A stretch of 64,000 nt of DNA, taken from contig CAJTAL010000016.1 in assembly GCA_910574285.1 (NCBI GenBank), positions 1-64,000 of the forward strand. The letters run 5' to 3'. The DNA comes from Lachnospiraceae bacterium. Lineage in GTDB: Bacteria > Bacillota > Clostridia > Lachnospirales > Lachnospiraceae. The notes under the pieces were generated by a model. It was not told where the DNA came from. It did no database searches and worked only from the letters and a program-made list of their open reading frames with translations. Below are positions 24,762 through 33,020 of the stretch, piece by piece (positions within the stretch are counted from its first letter, which is position 1; each line of letters begins with the position of its first letter). The translations under genes and the position numbers were made by a program.

Positions 24762-25316
24762 CAAAAAACCTGTAAGCAGCCCTCCGATATGCGCCATATT
24801 GTCCACCCCGCCGCTTGTAAATCCATAATACAGACTGATAATAATCATGAATATAAGACCGCGTCCGGATATCTCTCCGATCCGTCCGTGGCTGCGTATT
24901 GCTACATACAATAACGCGCCGATAATACCAAAGACCGCGCCGGAAGCTCCTGCCGATATGGCGTAATCTGCCGTGACGGCTTCCCACCATGCCGACAGGA
25001 TGTTCCCGCCCACTCCGCTTAAGATATAGATGAGCAGGAAACGGATCTTCCCCACTTCAATCTCCAGATTCCAGCCCGCCAATACCAGAATCAGCATGTT
25101 ATTCATCAGATGCCGGAAGCCGAAATGAAGAAACATGCTGGTAAAGAGACGGTAAACTTCCCCCTCCTCAGTCACTTTCGGGACATACATCGCTCCATGT
25201 TCCAACAGAAACATGCCGTCTTCCGTCATTCCATAGAAAGACAGCACTATAAATACGATCACATTAATAGCTGCCAGCATAATCGTACACGGCGCATTCA
25301 TCCACTTCTCTCTCAT
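24702..25316 (-). CDS. Rhomboid family intramembrane serine protease
   Basis: 204 residues, six membrane helices. The catalytic pair is visible: GASGAVFGIIGAL (Ser in the GxSG motif) in TM4 and the His of AHIGGLLTGFLSG in TM6, with HFGFRHLMNNMLILVLAG in the conserved first loop/TM2. It cleaves membrane-spanning substrates; the substrate is unknown. The C-terminus (residues about 185-204) is encoded in the region shared with the histidine kinase gene. Confidence 0.9.
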   Translation of the reverse strand: MREKWMNAPCTIMLAAINVIVFIVLSFYGMTEDGMFLLEHGAMYVPKVTEEGEVYRLFTSMFLHFGFRHLMNNMLILVLAGWNLEIEVGKIRFLLIYILSGVGGNILSAWWEAVTADYAISAGASGAVFGIIGALLYVAIRSHGRIGEISGRGLIFMIIISLYYGFTSGGVDNMAHIGGLLTGFLSGILLYRKRNGKRRTFSES

Positions 25317-25408
25317 GTATTATAAATCTCTTTCGTTAGTTTGGATTATATTAGTATATCATAATTTTGATGATATAGTAACCTGTATCATTATAAAAAT
25401 AAAAGAAC

Positions 25409-26143
25409 TCATAATTCTTCTTCCTCTATGTGCAGTCCGTCCCAATCTCCCCATTTAGATTTTTTATGTCTATTTAAAAACCGCTTTACCGGCGTCCACA
25501 GATTATCAGTCTCCCGCAGAATCGAACTTCCCATCTCCTGCTCCGCGATCCAGTCATGCTCCGCCCGATCATACTCCTTTAATCCTTCTTCCTCCTCCAT
25601 ATCAGGCTCCTCACTCCCTATATCATCTGCTTCAAAGCTGTTCTGCAGGCATTCCGCCGCCAGCTTCTCCAAGCTATAATTTTCATCCATTGTCTTCTGG
25701 TGAAGAAGGAATACCATACTGATACCTTCCTGATCCTGATAATCCGCCTGCTTTACGAAATACTCCGTCAACACATGGAATTCCGCCCATATATCCTGCT
25801 TCGCCGGCGGATAATAGCAAAAACAATATTTCCCCTCTTCATAAAATATATATTCTGGTTTCAGCAGAATGCAATGTATATTCAGCAGGAATGTTTCCAC
25901 CTCCTTCACCGCTGTTTTAAAATCTCTGAGAAATATTTTTATGTCTTCCGCCCCTATTTTACTTCTTTCAAACATAGCTTTCATGGACATCTTGCCGCTG
26001 ACATCATAATCATAAAAGCTGCTATTATTCACACCCCTTCCTCCCATCTTCAAGATTCCCTCCAGATGATTCACTTTCAGCATACGCATCTGGTAGTCTT
26101 CTTTATATACTGCCTCTTCTTCAATCGTAATCTTACGCTCCAC
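25409..26143 (-). CDS. DUF6382-type protein at end of Tad pilus operon
   Basis: 244 residues from a GTG at 26143 (AGGAG about 9 nt upstream). The N-terminal about 170 residues match the DUF6382 pattern often found in front of an FHA domain in Clostridia Tad loci (NHLEGILKMGGRGVNN.SFYDYDVSGKMSM, FLLNIHCILLKPEYIFYEEGKYCFCYYP). Here the protein ends in a short acidic tail with no FHA domain. It is the last gene of the pilus operon. Its ribosome site directly follows a minisatellite. It may couple pilus assembly to signalling (inference). Confidence 0.6.
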   Translation of the reverse strand: MERKITIEEEAVYKEDYQMRMLKVNHLEGILKMGGRGVNNSSFYDYDVSGKMSMKAMFERSKIGAEDIKIFLRDFKTAVKEVETFLLNIHCILLKPEYIFYEEGKYCFCYYPPAKQDIWAEFHVLTEYFVKQADYQDQEGISMVFLLHQKTMDENYSLEKLAAECLQNSFEADDIGSEEPDMEEEEGLKEYDRAEHDWIAEQEMGSSILRETDNLWTPVKRFLNRHKKSKWGDWDGLHIEEEEL

Positions 26144-26161
26144 TTCAACTGCTCCTGTTCC

Positions 26162-26369
26162 ATATCTATTCTACTCTATCCTACTCTATCCTAAATCTAT
26201 TCTACTCTATCCTAAATCCATCCTACTCCATCCTATATCTATCCTACTCTATCCTACTCTATCCTATATCTATCCTACTCCATCCTATATCTATCCTACT
26301 CCATCCTATATCTATCCTACTCTATCCTATATCTATCCTACTCCATCCTATATCTATCCTACTCTATCC
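26162..26369. repeat. 21-bp minisatellite inside the Tad operon
   Basis: About ten imperfect copies of ATCTATCCTACTC(C/T)ATCCTA, with some 11-bp half units, fill the whole gap between the TadE-like gene and the DUF6382 gene. The unit is read as TAGGATAGAGTAGG on the coding strand. Copy number is probably variable between strains (inference). Confidence 0.85.
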
Positions 26370-26370
26370 T

Positions 26371-26763
26371 TTACTTTAACCTTCTCATATTCCTGATATA
26401 CTTCTCCGGATCCGTAACAGCAGCGCGTTTCGAGACAGACACCTTCATACCCTTCCCCGACGCTGCCGCCGTAACCTCTATCTCATCTTTCCCGACCGAA
26501 ACAGCCGCCTGTACTCCGGAAAACAAGATACATTTCCCTCTCACTCTATCCTGAAGAAGCTGTTCCAGCTCTTCTTTTGTCACTCCCCCCTTCTCTCTTG
26601 CTTTCGTACTGCCTGCGACGGCCGTCTCATATGCCGCGCCGGACAATATATTCTTATCATGATAATAGAACACTGCCAGAATACAGCCCATGATCAAGAA
26701 CAGGATCATAGGCATGAGAAATGACATCTCTACCGTCATACTTCCCTGCGCTCTTTTACCCAC
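26371..26763 (-). CDS. TadE-like pseudopilin
   Basis: 130 residues with the TadE signature at the N-terminus: GSMTVEMSFLMPMILFLIMGCILAVFYYHD, a prepilin-like cleavage/membrane segment with the conserved Glu. The remainder is a short extracellular domain. TadE-like proteins are minor pseudopilins of the Flp/Tad system. The neighbours (A24 peptidase, second TadE-like protein) support this role. Confidence 0.8.
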   Translation of the reverse strand: MGKRAQGSMTVEMSFLMPMILFLIMGCILAVFYYHDKNILSGAAYETAVAGSTKAREKGGVTKEELEQLLQDRVRGKCILFSGVQAAVSVGKDEIEVTAAASGKGMKVSVSKRAAVTDPEKYIRNMRRLK

Positions 26764-26787
26764 TTATGATCCGCCTCCTTTTCTCCG

Positions 26788-27222
26788 TCAAAATATACAG
26801 CCGCTCAGCAGATATCCCGCCGCCAGAAATGGTACGAAGGGAAGCGTACACCTCCTGGACATCCTCTTTACCGTCAGGCAGATTACCGAAGTTACCGCAA
26901 GCAGCAAACAAGTCCCGGCCAGTACTTCCAGTAATTTCCACATTCCAAGATAGATTCCTAATATCAGAATCAGCCAACTGTCTCCATACCCGACGCCTTC
27001 TCCCGTCATCCTGCTGACCAGAAGGAACACCGCCCCGACGCCTGTCCCTCCGAGGAGCATCCGCAGATCCCCCTTTGAGCCGGACAACTGATACAATTGC
27101 CAGACAATCGCCAGAAGATTCAGGAACGCCAGCATACAGACCGGAATCTGCCGGGAACGGAGGTCTATGACCGATATCCATAAGAGAAAGATGATACAGC
27201 ATATCTGATTTACCTCCCACAT
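26788..27222 (-). CDS. A24 family prepilin peptidase (CpaA/TadV-like)
   Basis: 144 residues from ATG 27222; an in-frame extension to 27366 lies within the upstream gene and is unlikely. Two catalytic aspartates of the A24 aspartyl proteases are seen: the D of SVIDLRSRQIP near residue 20 and the GVGYGD motif near 80. The rest is membrane helices. It should cleave the Flp pilin and TadE-like leaders. The start overlaps the 3' end of the preceding gene by 13 bp, indicating translational coupling. Confidence 0.85.
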   Translation of the reverse strand: MWEVNQICCIIFLLWISVIDLRSRQIPVCMLAFLNLLAIVWQLYQLSGSKGDLRMLLGGTGVGAVFLLVSRMTGEGVGYGDSWLILILGIYLGMWKLLEVLAGTCLLLAVTSVICLTVKRMSRRCTLPFVPFLAAGYLLSGCIF

Positions 27223-28019
27223 CTGCTGCACGCCCCCTTTCCCGCCGCTTCCGACAGCGGAACCGCATAGACAGTCCGTTTTAATCCGCTGCAGGAAAGA
27301 GAACTGTGATAGCGGTCCCCGGTATCTGTGATATATACCCCGCCGCCTGCGCTGCCTCTCATACAATGCTCACAAGGATAATATTTCCCGCCTCCGCTGT
27401 TCCGCATCCCCTCAAGCTCTACCGGCGAAACCATGTGAATCGATAATTCCAGATAAGTACAGTGATAATTCTTATGATATACAAGCCCTGTCTCCGTAAT
27501 ATACACAGTCTCATCGTTCTCCGTTCCGAACCCGGATCTCTCATAGCCTGTCCAGGCTTTGACCCGCATCTTTTCCTGATACTTAAGCGGAGGAACCCCG
27601 AATACCGGTATCGGAAGACGCACCTGGTATTCGGCAACTAATTCTCCGATTCCTGTGCGGGGCGAGATCCGGGAACCGCCGCAGCTTATCCCCCCGCTGC
27701 CGCCCAATACGATACTCCTGTCCAGACGTATTTCGCCAACTGCATGCACCACATCCCGCTCCAGCTTAGACGGCATGACCCCCGGTAGCACGCTTGCTTC
27801 TTCCGCCGCTTTCTTTCCCGCATACTGTAATCCAGATCTTACCGATGTACGGATCGCCGTGATCTCCATCAGATACAAAAGGCTCACAACCGCCAGGAAA
27901 AACAGAGGAACCGCCATCGCAGCCTCTACCGTAATGCTGCCTTTCTTAGAGGCAGATACAGATGTCCTCCCGAATAAATGTAAATAGATAGATTGTAAGG
28001 GGAGTTTTTTTCTATTCAT
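27210..28019 (-). CDS. TadE-like protein with Cys-rich C-terminus
   Basis: 269 residues from ATG 28019 behind AAAGGAGAAGG. The TadE segment is GSITVEAAMAVPLFFLAVVSLLYLMEI near residues 27-53. The C-terminus contains two repeats of a VY(I)T(E/D)TG..YH....C pattern followed by CEHC and CSRCG, so there are two similar Cys-bearing modules that could bind metal or form disulfides. The pattern YHKNYHC / YHSSLSC is repeated. This fusion of a pseudopilin segment to a duplicated Cys module is typical of Clostridia Tad loci as far as I recall; its role is not known. Confidence 0.7.
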   Translation of the reverse strand: MNRKKLPLQSIYLHLFGRTSVSASKKGSITVEAAMAVPLFFLAVVSLLYLMEITAIRTSVRSGLQYAGKKAAEEASVLPGVMPSKLERDVVHAVGEIRLDRSIVLGGSGGISCGGSRISPRTGIGELVAEYQVRLPIPVFGVPPLKYQEKMRVKAWTGYERSGFGTENDETVYITETGLVYHKNYHCTYLELSIHMVSPVELEGMRNSGGGKYYPCEHCMRGSAGGGVYITDTGDRYHSSLSCSGLKRTVYAVPLSEAAGKGACSRCGR

Positions 28020-28125
28020 GATACGAATCCTTCTCCTTTCTTCATTATTATATTGTTCCTTCTTCTTGGATAAAATGCCTGACATCCGGAAGGACATCTG
28101 TATCTGCCTCTACGGCACGCCAAAG

Positions 28126-29505
28126 TCAATGATAATCATAATATGTCTGAAACTGATAGCTGATTCCCCGTCTGAACCTGCCGGTTGACCGTATCTCTAA
28201 TCTGCTGACACACAGATCCGCGCGGAAATACGCCTGTCCGTGGATCCTTCTCAGATTTTGTTCGATAATTCCAAGCGCCCTCATCGCCGCGTCCTCTTTC
28301 TTCTCAAGGAACAGCAGGATACGCAGATATTCCTGATACGCAAGTCCTCCGATATCATCCCGCCCTTCGCTTCGGTCTTCCTCCGTCCCTAAAGTAAGAA
28401 GCTTCGACAACTGTAACTGCCAGCTCTCCTTTGACTTCACCGGCGGCACTCTATGCCCCTTCAATAAAGAACGCAGATCCATGATCGATTCGCCGTAAGC
28501 CCATGCCAGGAGAATTCCCTGGGCCGCCGCCTCTGTGATTGCCGGAACCGCCAGCAGCGTACACAGCGTCAATGCTGCCGCCTCCGCTTCCGCCCTCATC
28601 TCACTGTCCGTCTGGATATATGCATAATTGGGCACGAATCGCAGAAAAAGCAGCTTCTTCACTACGGACTCAAGATTCTCCCTGTCACTATCGCCCCCTG
28701 CCAGGATATATTCCAGTTCATAATCCAGAACCCCCGTCCCCTCCGTATCCGTAAATCCGCTGAAATGCTTCAGCAGATATTCTCCAAGCATCAGAGAAGA
28801 CAGCCTCTTACCCTCCGACACTGCGCCTGAGAAATCCCCATACCCGGCATTTCTGCTTCTCTCCGATAGCATTTCCTGATGATTCAGTCTTTTCTCTGAG
28901 ACGCTTTTTCCTTTGGGCAGTACCAGCGACAGGACGGGAGATTTCTTCAATTCCCCCGCATACCGGATCGGATTCCCTTCCTGGGGCAGTTCTCCTTCAT
29001 TTTCTTCAAGCAGCCCCTCCAGATAATCCTGCTGCTCCTGCTCTCTTTTGGCATAATCCCTTGCCTGTTCTTCCTGCCGCTCCCACACAGATGACATCTC
29101 CAACTTATCTTCTATGATACCCAATCCATACTTTTGTTCCATATACGACGCCACCTGCCCGCAAAACGCATCGCACCCATGGTCTGTCAGGAAACATATT
29201 CTGGTTATCTTATGTTCCATGTCTCCTGCCCCATAATAAGACAGCCTGTCTATGATATTCCTCTCCGAATACTGTCCCGTCTCATAACTGCCGTCAAGCG
29301 CAAAGATATCGTATTCTTCTAATAATTCCTTCTGATATTCCGCAAATACACTTTCCATCGCCCGGTTCATATCCGCTCTCCGGTAATTCTTCGCATTCTG
29401 GATAGAAGCGCTTTCCATCACCCCACCCACAAATACTGTCAGAAGGATGAATATCAGGCTCAGATACGCCGTCACTTCGCCCCGAAAGCTCTGTTTCTCA
29501 CACAT
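28126..29505 (-). CDS. DUF5702-type TadG-like membrane protein
   Basis: 459 residues. One N-terminal membrane helix (VTAYLSLIFILLTVFVGGVMES) with the TadE/G-like polar start is followed by a large extracellular region with YDIFALDGSY, characteristic of DUF5702, and a second hydrophobic segment near residue 310-330. It is encoded between the pilin and a TadE-like gene, and its ATG overlaps the pilin stop (TGATG). It is probably a TadG-like component of the pilus machine. Confidence 0.7.
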   Translation of the reverse strand: MCEKQSFRGEVTAYLSLIFILLTVFVGGVMESASIQNAKNYRRADMNRAMESVFAEYQKELLEEYDIFALDGSYETGQYSERNIIDRLSYYGAGDMEHKITRICFLTDHGCDAFCGQVASYMEQKYGLGIIEDKLEMSSVWERQEEQARDYAKREQEQQDYLEGLLEENEGELPQEGNPIRYAGELKKSPVLSLVLPKGKSVSEKRLNHQEMLSERSRNAGYGDFSGAVSEGKRLSSLMLGEYLLKHFSGFTDTEGTGVLDYELEYILAGGDSDRENLESVVKKLLFLRFVPNYAYIQTDSEMRAEAEAAALTLCTLLAVPAITEAAAQGILLAWAYGESIMDLRSLLKGHRVPPVKSKESWQLQLSKLLTLGTEEDRSEGRDDIGGLAYQEYLRILLFLEKKEDAAMRALGIIEQNLRRIHGQAYFRADLCVSRLEIRSTGRFRRGISYQFQTYYDYH

Positions 29506-29681
29506 CAGATTCCTGAACTTTCACTGACAATCTTCGAGAATATATTCTGCACCAGACTGGTAAGCTGCGACTTAAATATAATGACCAGCCCGATCAATAC
29601 CACCAATATTAAGATTACCTCCACCACTCCGACTCCGTCCTCTTCCTTTAATTTTGCAAATATATACCGCACTCTCCACAT
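29505..29681 (-). CDS. Flp1-family type IVb pilin
   Basis: 58 residues from ATG 29681 with AAGGAGGAGAAG upstream. The protein reads MWRVRYIFAKLKEEDGVGVV followed by EVILILVVLIGLVIIFKSQL, i.e. a short basic leader, the G/E pilin-type motif and one long hydrophobic helix, then TSLVQNIFSKI. This is the layout of Flp major pilins. Its stop codon shares a base with the DUF5702 start. It is the expected structural subunit of the Tad pilus and is easily missed because of its size. Confidence 0.85.
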   Translation of the reverse strand: MWRVRYIFAKLKEEDGVGVVEVILILVVLIGLVIIFKSQLTSLVQNIFSKIVSESSGI

Positions 29682-29723
29682 GTATAATCTTCTCCTCCTT
29701 TATAATCTTTCTGCTCTCCTTCA

Positions 29724-29879
29724 TTACTGCTCATTTGCCAGCCATCTGCTTTTCCTGCTGCCGATCTTCTCCTGCTGCCTGCTCTTCTCCCGCTGCCTGC
29801 TCTTCTCCCGCTGCCTATCTTCTCTTGCCCGAACTTCTCCTACTGCCTGATCTTCTCCTGCTGCCTGATCTTCTTTCAT
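29724..29879 (-). CDS. Candidate 51-aa repeat ORF between tadC and the pilin gene
   Basis: An ATG at 29879, 17 nt behind the TadC-like stop with AAAGGACGGGTG upstream, opens a 51-codon frame that spans an 18-bp minisatellite (units like CTTCTCCTGCTGCCTGAT on the plus strand). The peptide is MKEDQAAGEDQAVGEV, then repeated RQREKS units, highly charged and with no recognisable fold. The frame may simply reflect an 18-bp (multiple of three) repeat. The array itself is certain; coding is doubtful. Confidence 0.3.
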   Translation of the reverse strand: MKEDQAAGEDQAVGEVRAREDRQREKSRQREKSRQQEKIGSRKSRWLANEQ

Positions 29880-29897
29880 ACCGATATCACCCGTCCT

Positions 29898-31169
29898 TTA
29901 TATCTGTACGGACAGAAAAGCAGGAACGACCACGATCACCAGGACAACCGCCAACATCAGAAACATAGGGAGCAATAATTTCGTCCCGGCTTCTTCCCCC
30001 AGCCTTTTCGCCCTCGCTTTACGCTCTTCGAAGGCCTGCAGAGACTCTTGCTTCAGAAGCTGTGTGAGTCCCTTCGTTCCTTTCCTCAGATTCTGAGACA
30101 GCAGCGCCCCGAATCTTATATATACCTGGATATCACAGCGTCTGCCGAACTTCTCATAACTCTCTGCCTCCGTAACGCCGCTATCCATCTCATGACACAC
30201 CTTTTTCATCTCTTCGTAAGCATATCGTTTCCCCAATACTCCCTTCTGCCGTTCATAATCTTCCACAACCTTCCTCCACGCCCGTTTTACAGTCATACCG
30301 GCGCCGATAAATAACGTCATCTTATTCACGATCTCCGGATAATCCAGCAGCATCTGCCGTTTCTTCTCTTCTTTCTCCTTTCCCCGATTCTGTATCTCCA
30401 ATGCGTACAGAAGAATCCCGATGAGTACCGCCATCGCAATCAGCACCGGCCCCCGGCTGCTCATCCTTCTATAATAAGAAACTTCTCTTCCCAGAAGCTT
30501 GTCCGGCAGTTTCCATCTGCGTTTGGTACGGCTGTCCTCTTCCTGCTTTTGAATCTCTTCTGTCAATCGGCTTTGCTTCTCCTCCTCCGTACTTAATGTT
30601 CTTGGGTAGACACATGCCGTACACTCATACATCGCCTGTTCCTCTTCGTTTTCACTATATGTAAGGACTGCCCGCAGTTCTACCAACGTCCCTTCTTCAT
30701 CCAGATTCTCACGCTGCAGTTCTCCCCTGATATTCATAACGTCATAGCGGCTCAGCTCCCAGGATATCTCCACCGGCTCATCCGGCGCCTTTGTAAGAAG
30801 CTCCATATCATATTCAATCCGGTCGAGATTCTTATTCTTTCCCAGGATCAATCCTTCCATCTGACCGCTGACTCTGCCGAACAATTCCCGGATCTCTTCC
30901 CCTGAATACTGCTGTTCCGCGACGTCTATCTCGACTGCCCGCTTCTCTTCCTCTCCCTGAAGCTTTACCTGAAATTCTTCTTTCCTGCTTCCTTTCCCCT
31001 GTGAATTTCTTAAGACTACTTTATCTACCGTCCTGTGCGACTGAATATAATCTGCCGCCGCCAGGATGGTTCCCAATACCAGAACCAGCCCGACCGCCGC
31101 CATCCTCACACTTCGATCTTTATCAGCCTTACACCAAGATAATAAGCGCCGAGATAGATCCCTAAGCAT
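29898..31169 (-). CDS. tadC: TadC-like type II secretion F-domain protein
   Basis: 423 residues. N-terminal membrane helix (about 20-40), an extended soluble insert of about 170 residues, a second helix near 245-265 and a C-terminal T2SSF domain (YPEIVNKMTLFIGAGMTVKRAWRKVV, then the C-terminal helix LLLPMFLMLAVVLVIVVVPAF). TadB and TadC form the inner-membrane platform of the Flp pilus. The insert makes the protein longer than typical TadC (about 320). M1 at 31169 has GGGGGTGA upstream and overlaps tadB by 64 bp; an ATG at 31103, 2 nt behind the tadB stop, is the alternative. Confidence 0.8.
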   Translation of the reverse strand: MLRDLSRRLLSWCKADKDRSVRMAAVGLVLVLGTILAAADYIQSHRTVDKVVLRNSQGKGSRKEEFQVKLQGEEEKRAVEIDVAEQQYSGEEIRELFGRVSGQMEGLILGKNKNLDRIEYDMELLTKAPDEPVEISWELSRYDVMNIRGELQRENLDEEGTLVELRAVLTYSENEEEQAMYECTACVYPRTLSTEEEKQSRLTEEIQKQEEDSRTKRRWKLPDKLLGREVSYYRRMSSRGPVLIAMAVLIGILLYALEIQNRGKEKEEKKRQMLLDYPEIVNKMTLFIGAGMTVKRAWRKVVEDYERQKGVLGKRYAYEEMKKVCHEMDSGVTEAESYEKFGRRCDIQVYIRFGALLSQNLRKGTKGLTQLLKQESLQAFEERKARAKRLGEEAGTKLLLPMFLMLAVVLVIVVVPAFLSVQI

Positions 31170-31894
31170 ACCGTCATCACCCCCATTCCTAATATATTTC
31201 CATACAGACTGTCCATAAATTCAGGAAAACTCAAGGACATATAGCCGATAATCCCATAAGGAATCATGGACATCACACGGAATTCATATCTCTTCGCCGC
31301 CAATATGGTATCTATCTCCCGCTTTACATCGATCTTGTCCCCAATCTGTCTTACCGTATCCTGAATGATGGCTATCATATTTCCTCCGCTTTTCTTTGCT
31401 GACGCAAATACCGTCACAAAATTTCTGGCGTCCTCCGTCTGTACGCGCAGGCTGAATTCCTCCAGAATCTGCTCAATCGGCACTTGTATCCGCAATTGTC
31501 TTACAATCATCTGCAGTTCCTTCGAGATCCTTGCGTCACCGAGATAGAGACGCTGCAATTCCTTCTGGGCTTCCCGGAACGAATTTTCCACGGAATATCC
31601 CGCGTTCAGAGCCGCCGAGACAGCCTGGATCGCTTCTTTAAACTGCCCCTGGAACTCGTCTTCCTTCTTCTTCGCGCTTTCCTCTTCCATCATGCGCAGA
31701 TGCCACGCCAGAACCGGCAGCAGCAAGAACACCGCCGCAAACGACCGATAATAGAGCCACGCCGTTACGGCTGTGATTCCTCCTGCCTTCAGCATAATTA
31801 CCAGATGCTCCCGCCTAGATATATCCTGCTGCCAGCAATTTCCCTTTATGAACAAGTTCTTTCTCTTTCTTCCATTCCCCCTGGATCTTTCCAC
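31106..31894 (-). CDS. tadB: TadB-like type II secretion F-domain protein
   Basis: 262 residues with a T2SSF domain: FKEAIQAVSAALNAGYSVENSFREAQKEL near residues 85-115 and FVTVFASAKKSGGNMIAIIQDT near 165-185, plus two N-terminal and one C-terminal membrane segments. It forms the platform with TadC. The GTG at 31894 overlaps the cpaF gene by 80 bp; an ATG at 31795 just past the cpaF stop would remove the first 33 residues. Residues upstream of the first helix look family-conserved, so the longer form is retained with reservation. Confidence 0.8.
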   Translation of the reverse strand: MERSRGNGRKRKNLFIKGNCWQQDISRREHLVIMLKAGGITAVTAWLYYRSFAAVFLLLPVLAWHLRMMEEESAKKKEDEFQGQFKEAIQAVSAALNAGYSVENSFREAQKELQRLYLGDARISKELQMIVRQLRIQVPIEQILEEFSLRVQTEDARNFVTVFASAKKSGGNMIAIIQDTVRQIGDKIDVKREIDTILAAKRYEFRVMSMIPYGIIGYMSLSFPEFMDSLYGNILGMGVMTVCLGIYLGAYYLGVRLIKIEV

Positions 31895-33020
31895 TTCTTT
31901 CTCCCATTTCTACATATTTGTATAGTGTCTGCATCAAGATCTCTCCTTTTTGATATCCCAGTATCTCCGCAACTTCCAATACTTTCCTGCTCCGGTCGCG
32001 CAGACGTCCCAGATGAACGATAATATCCACTCCGGACGCGATCTGCCTCTGAATGGCCGGAAGGGGCAGGTCCATCCCCATGAGTACCATGGTCTCCAGC
32101 CTGCTCAGCATATCTTCCGGGCTGTTGGCATGCCCGGTGCTTAAAGAGCCGTCATGCCCGGTATTGAGCGCCTGGAGCATATCGATCGCCTCCGCCGAAC
32201 GGACTTCGCCGACGATAATACGGTCCGGGCGCATCCTGAGGGCCGATTTGATCAGATCGCGGATCGTTACCGCTCCAGTCCCTTCCACATTCGCGTTCCG
32301 CGCCTCAAGCCTTACCAGGTTCGGAACATCCTGAATCCTTAGTTCGGCGTTGTCTTCTATGGTTATAATCCTCTCTGTCTTTGGTATATACTGCGATAAT
32401 GCATTTAAGAAAGTGGTTTTCCCGGACCCGGTTCCTCCACTTATGAATATGTTGTATCCGGCTGCCACCAGACGGGCGAGAAACCCGGACACTTCATCAC
32501 TGACAGAATTCCATGAGATAAGCTGTCTCATCGTAATTCCTTCTTTTGAAAATTTTCGGATGGTCACGATCGGTCCGTCCAGCGCAATCGGATTCAGCAC
32601 TACATTCACACGGGAGCCGTCGGGGAGTCTCGCGTCTACGATGGGCGACGCCTCGTTTACCAGACGGTTGGAACCTGCCGCGATCTGCTGTACCACGTCT
32701 TCTAATTTATCCCTGGATATAAAACGCTTGTCAGACCGGAAGATTCTCCCGTCTCTCTCATAGAATATATTCTGCGTCCCGTTGATCATGATCTCGGTAA
32801 TCGTATCATCCTCCAGAAACTCCTGCAGCAGATCTAGCTTACGGAATGTATTGAACAGTTCCCTTCCCAAAGCCGTTTTCCTGGCAAGAGACAGATATTC
32901 CTGCTCTGAAGCCTCCTGCAGCACCCCGTAAATCAGACGGTTCAGCTCTTCATCTTCAATCTCCCTTGTCATATCCAGCTCTTCCAGTATCCTGGCATGA
33001 AGCTGCTCGGAATCTATCAT
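31815..33020 (-). CDS. tadA: CpaF/TadA-type pilus assembly ATPase
   Basis: 401 residues of the type II/IV secretion ATPase family. An N-terminal domain is followed by Walker A (FISGGTGSGKTTFLNAL), the Asp box (RIITIEDNAEL), Walker B (RPDRIIVGEVRSAEAIDML) and the His box (GHDGSLSTGHANS). It powers pilin assembly at the cytoplasmic membrane. The start overlaps the TadZ stop by 4 bp (ATGA), giving tight translational coupling. Confidence 0.93.
   Translation of the reverse strand: MIDSEQLHARILEELDMTREIEDEELNRLIYGVLQEASEQEYLSLARKTALGRELFNTFRKLDLLQEFLEDDTITEIMINGTQNIFYERDGRIFRSDKRFISRDKLEDVVQQIAAGSNRLVNEASPIVDARLPDGSRVNVVLNPIALDGPIVTIRKFSKEGITMRQLISWNSVSDEVSGFLARLVAAGYNIFISGGTGSGKTTFLNALSQYIPKTERIITIEDNAELRIQDVPNLVRLEARNANVEGTGAVTIRDLIKSALRMRPDRIIVGEVRSAEAIDMLQALNTGHDGSLSTGHANSPEDMLSRLETMVLMGMDLPLPAIQRQIASGVDIIVHLGRLRDRSRKVLEVAEILGYQKGEILMQTLYKYVEMGERSGKIQGEWKKEKELVHKGKLLAAGYI

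Noticed and set aside
26162-26369. Coding repeat protein
   Set aside because: Although the unit is 21 bp, the coding strand has frequent TAG codons in the relevant frames and no start; treated as noncoding minisatellite.
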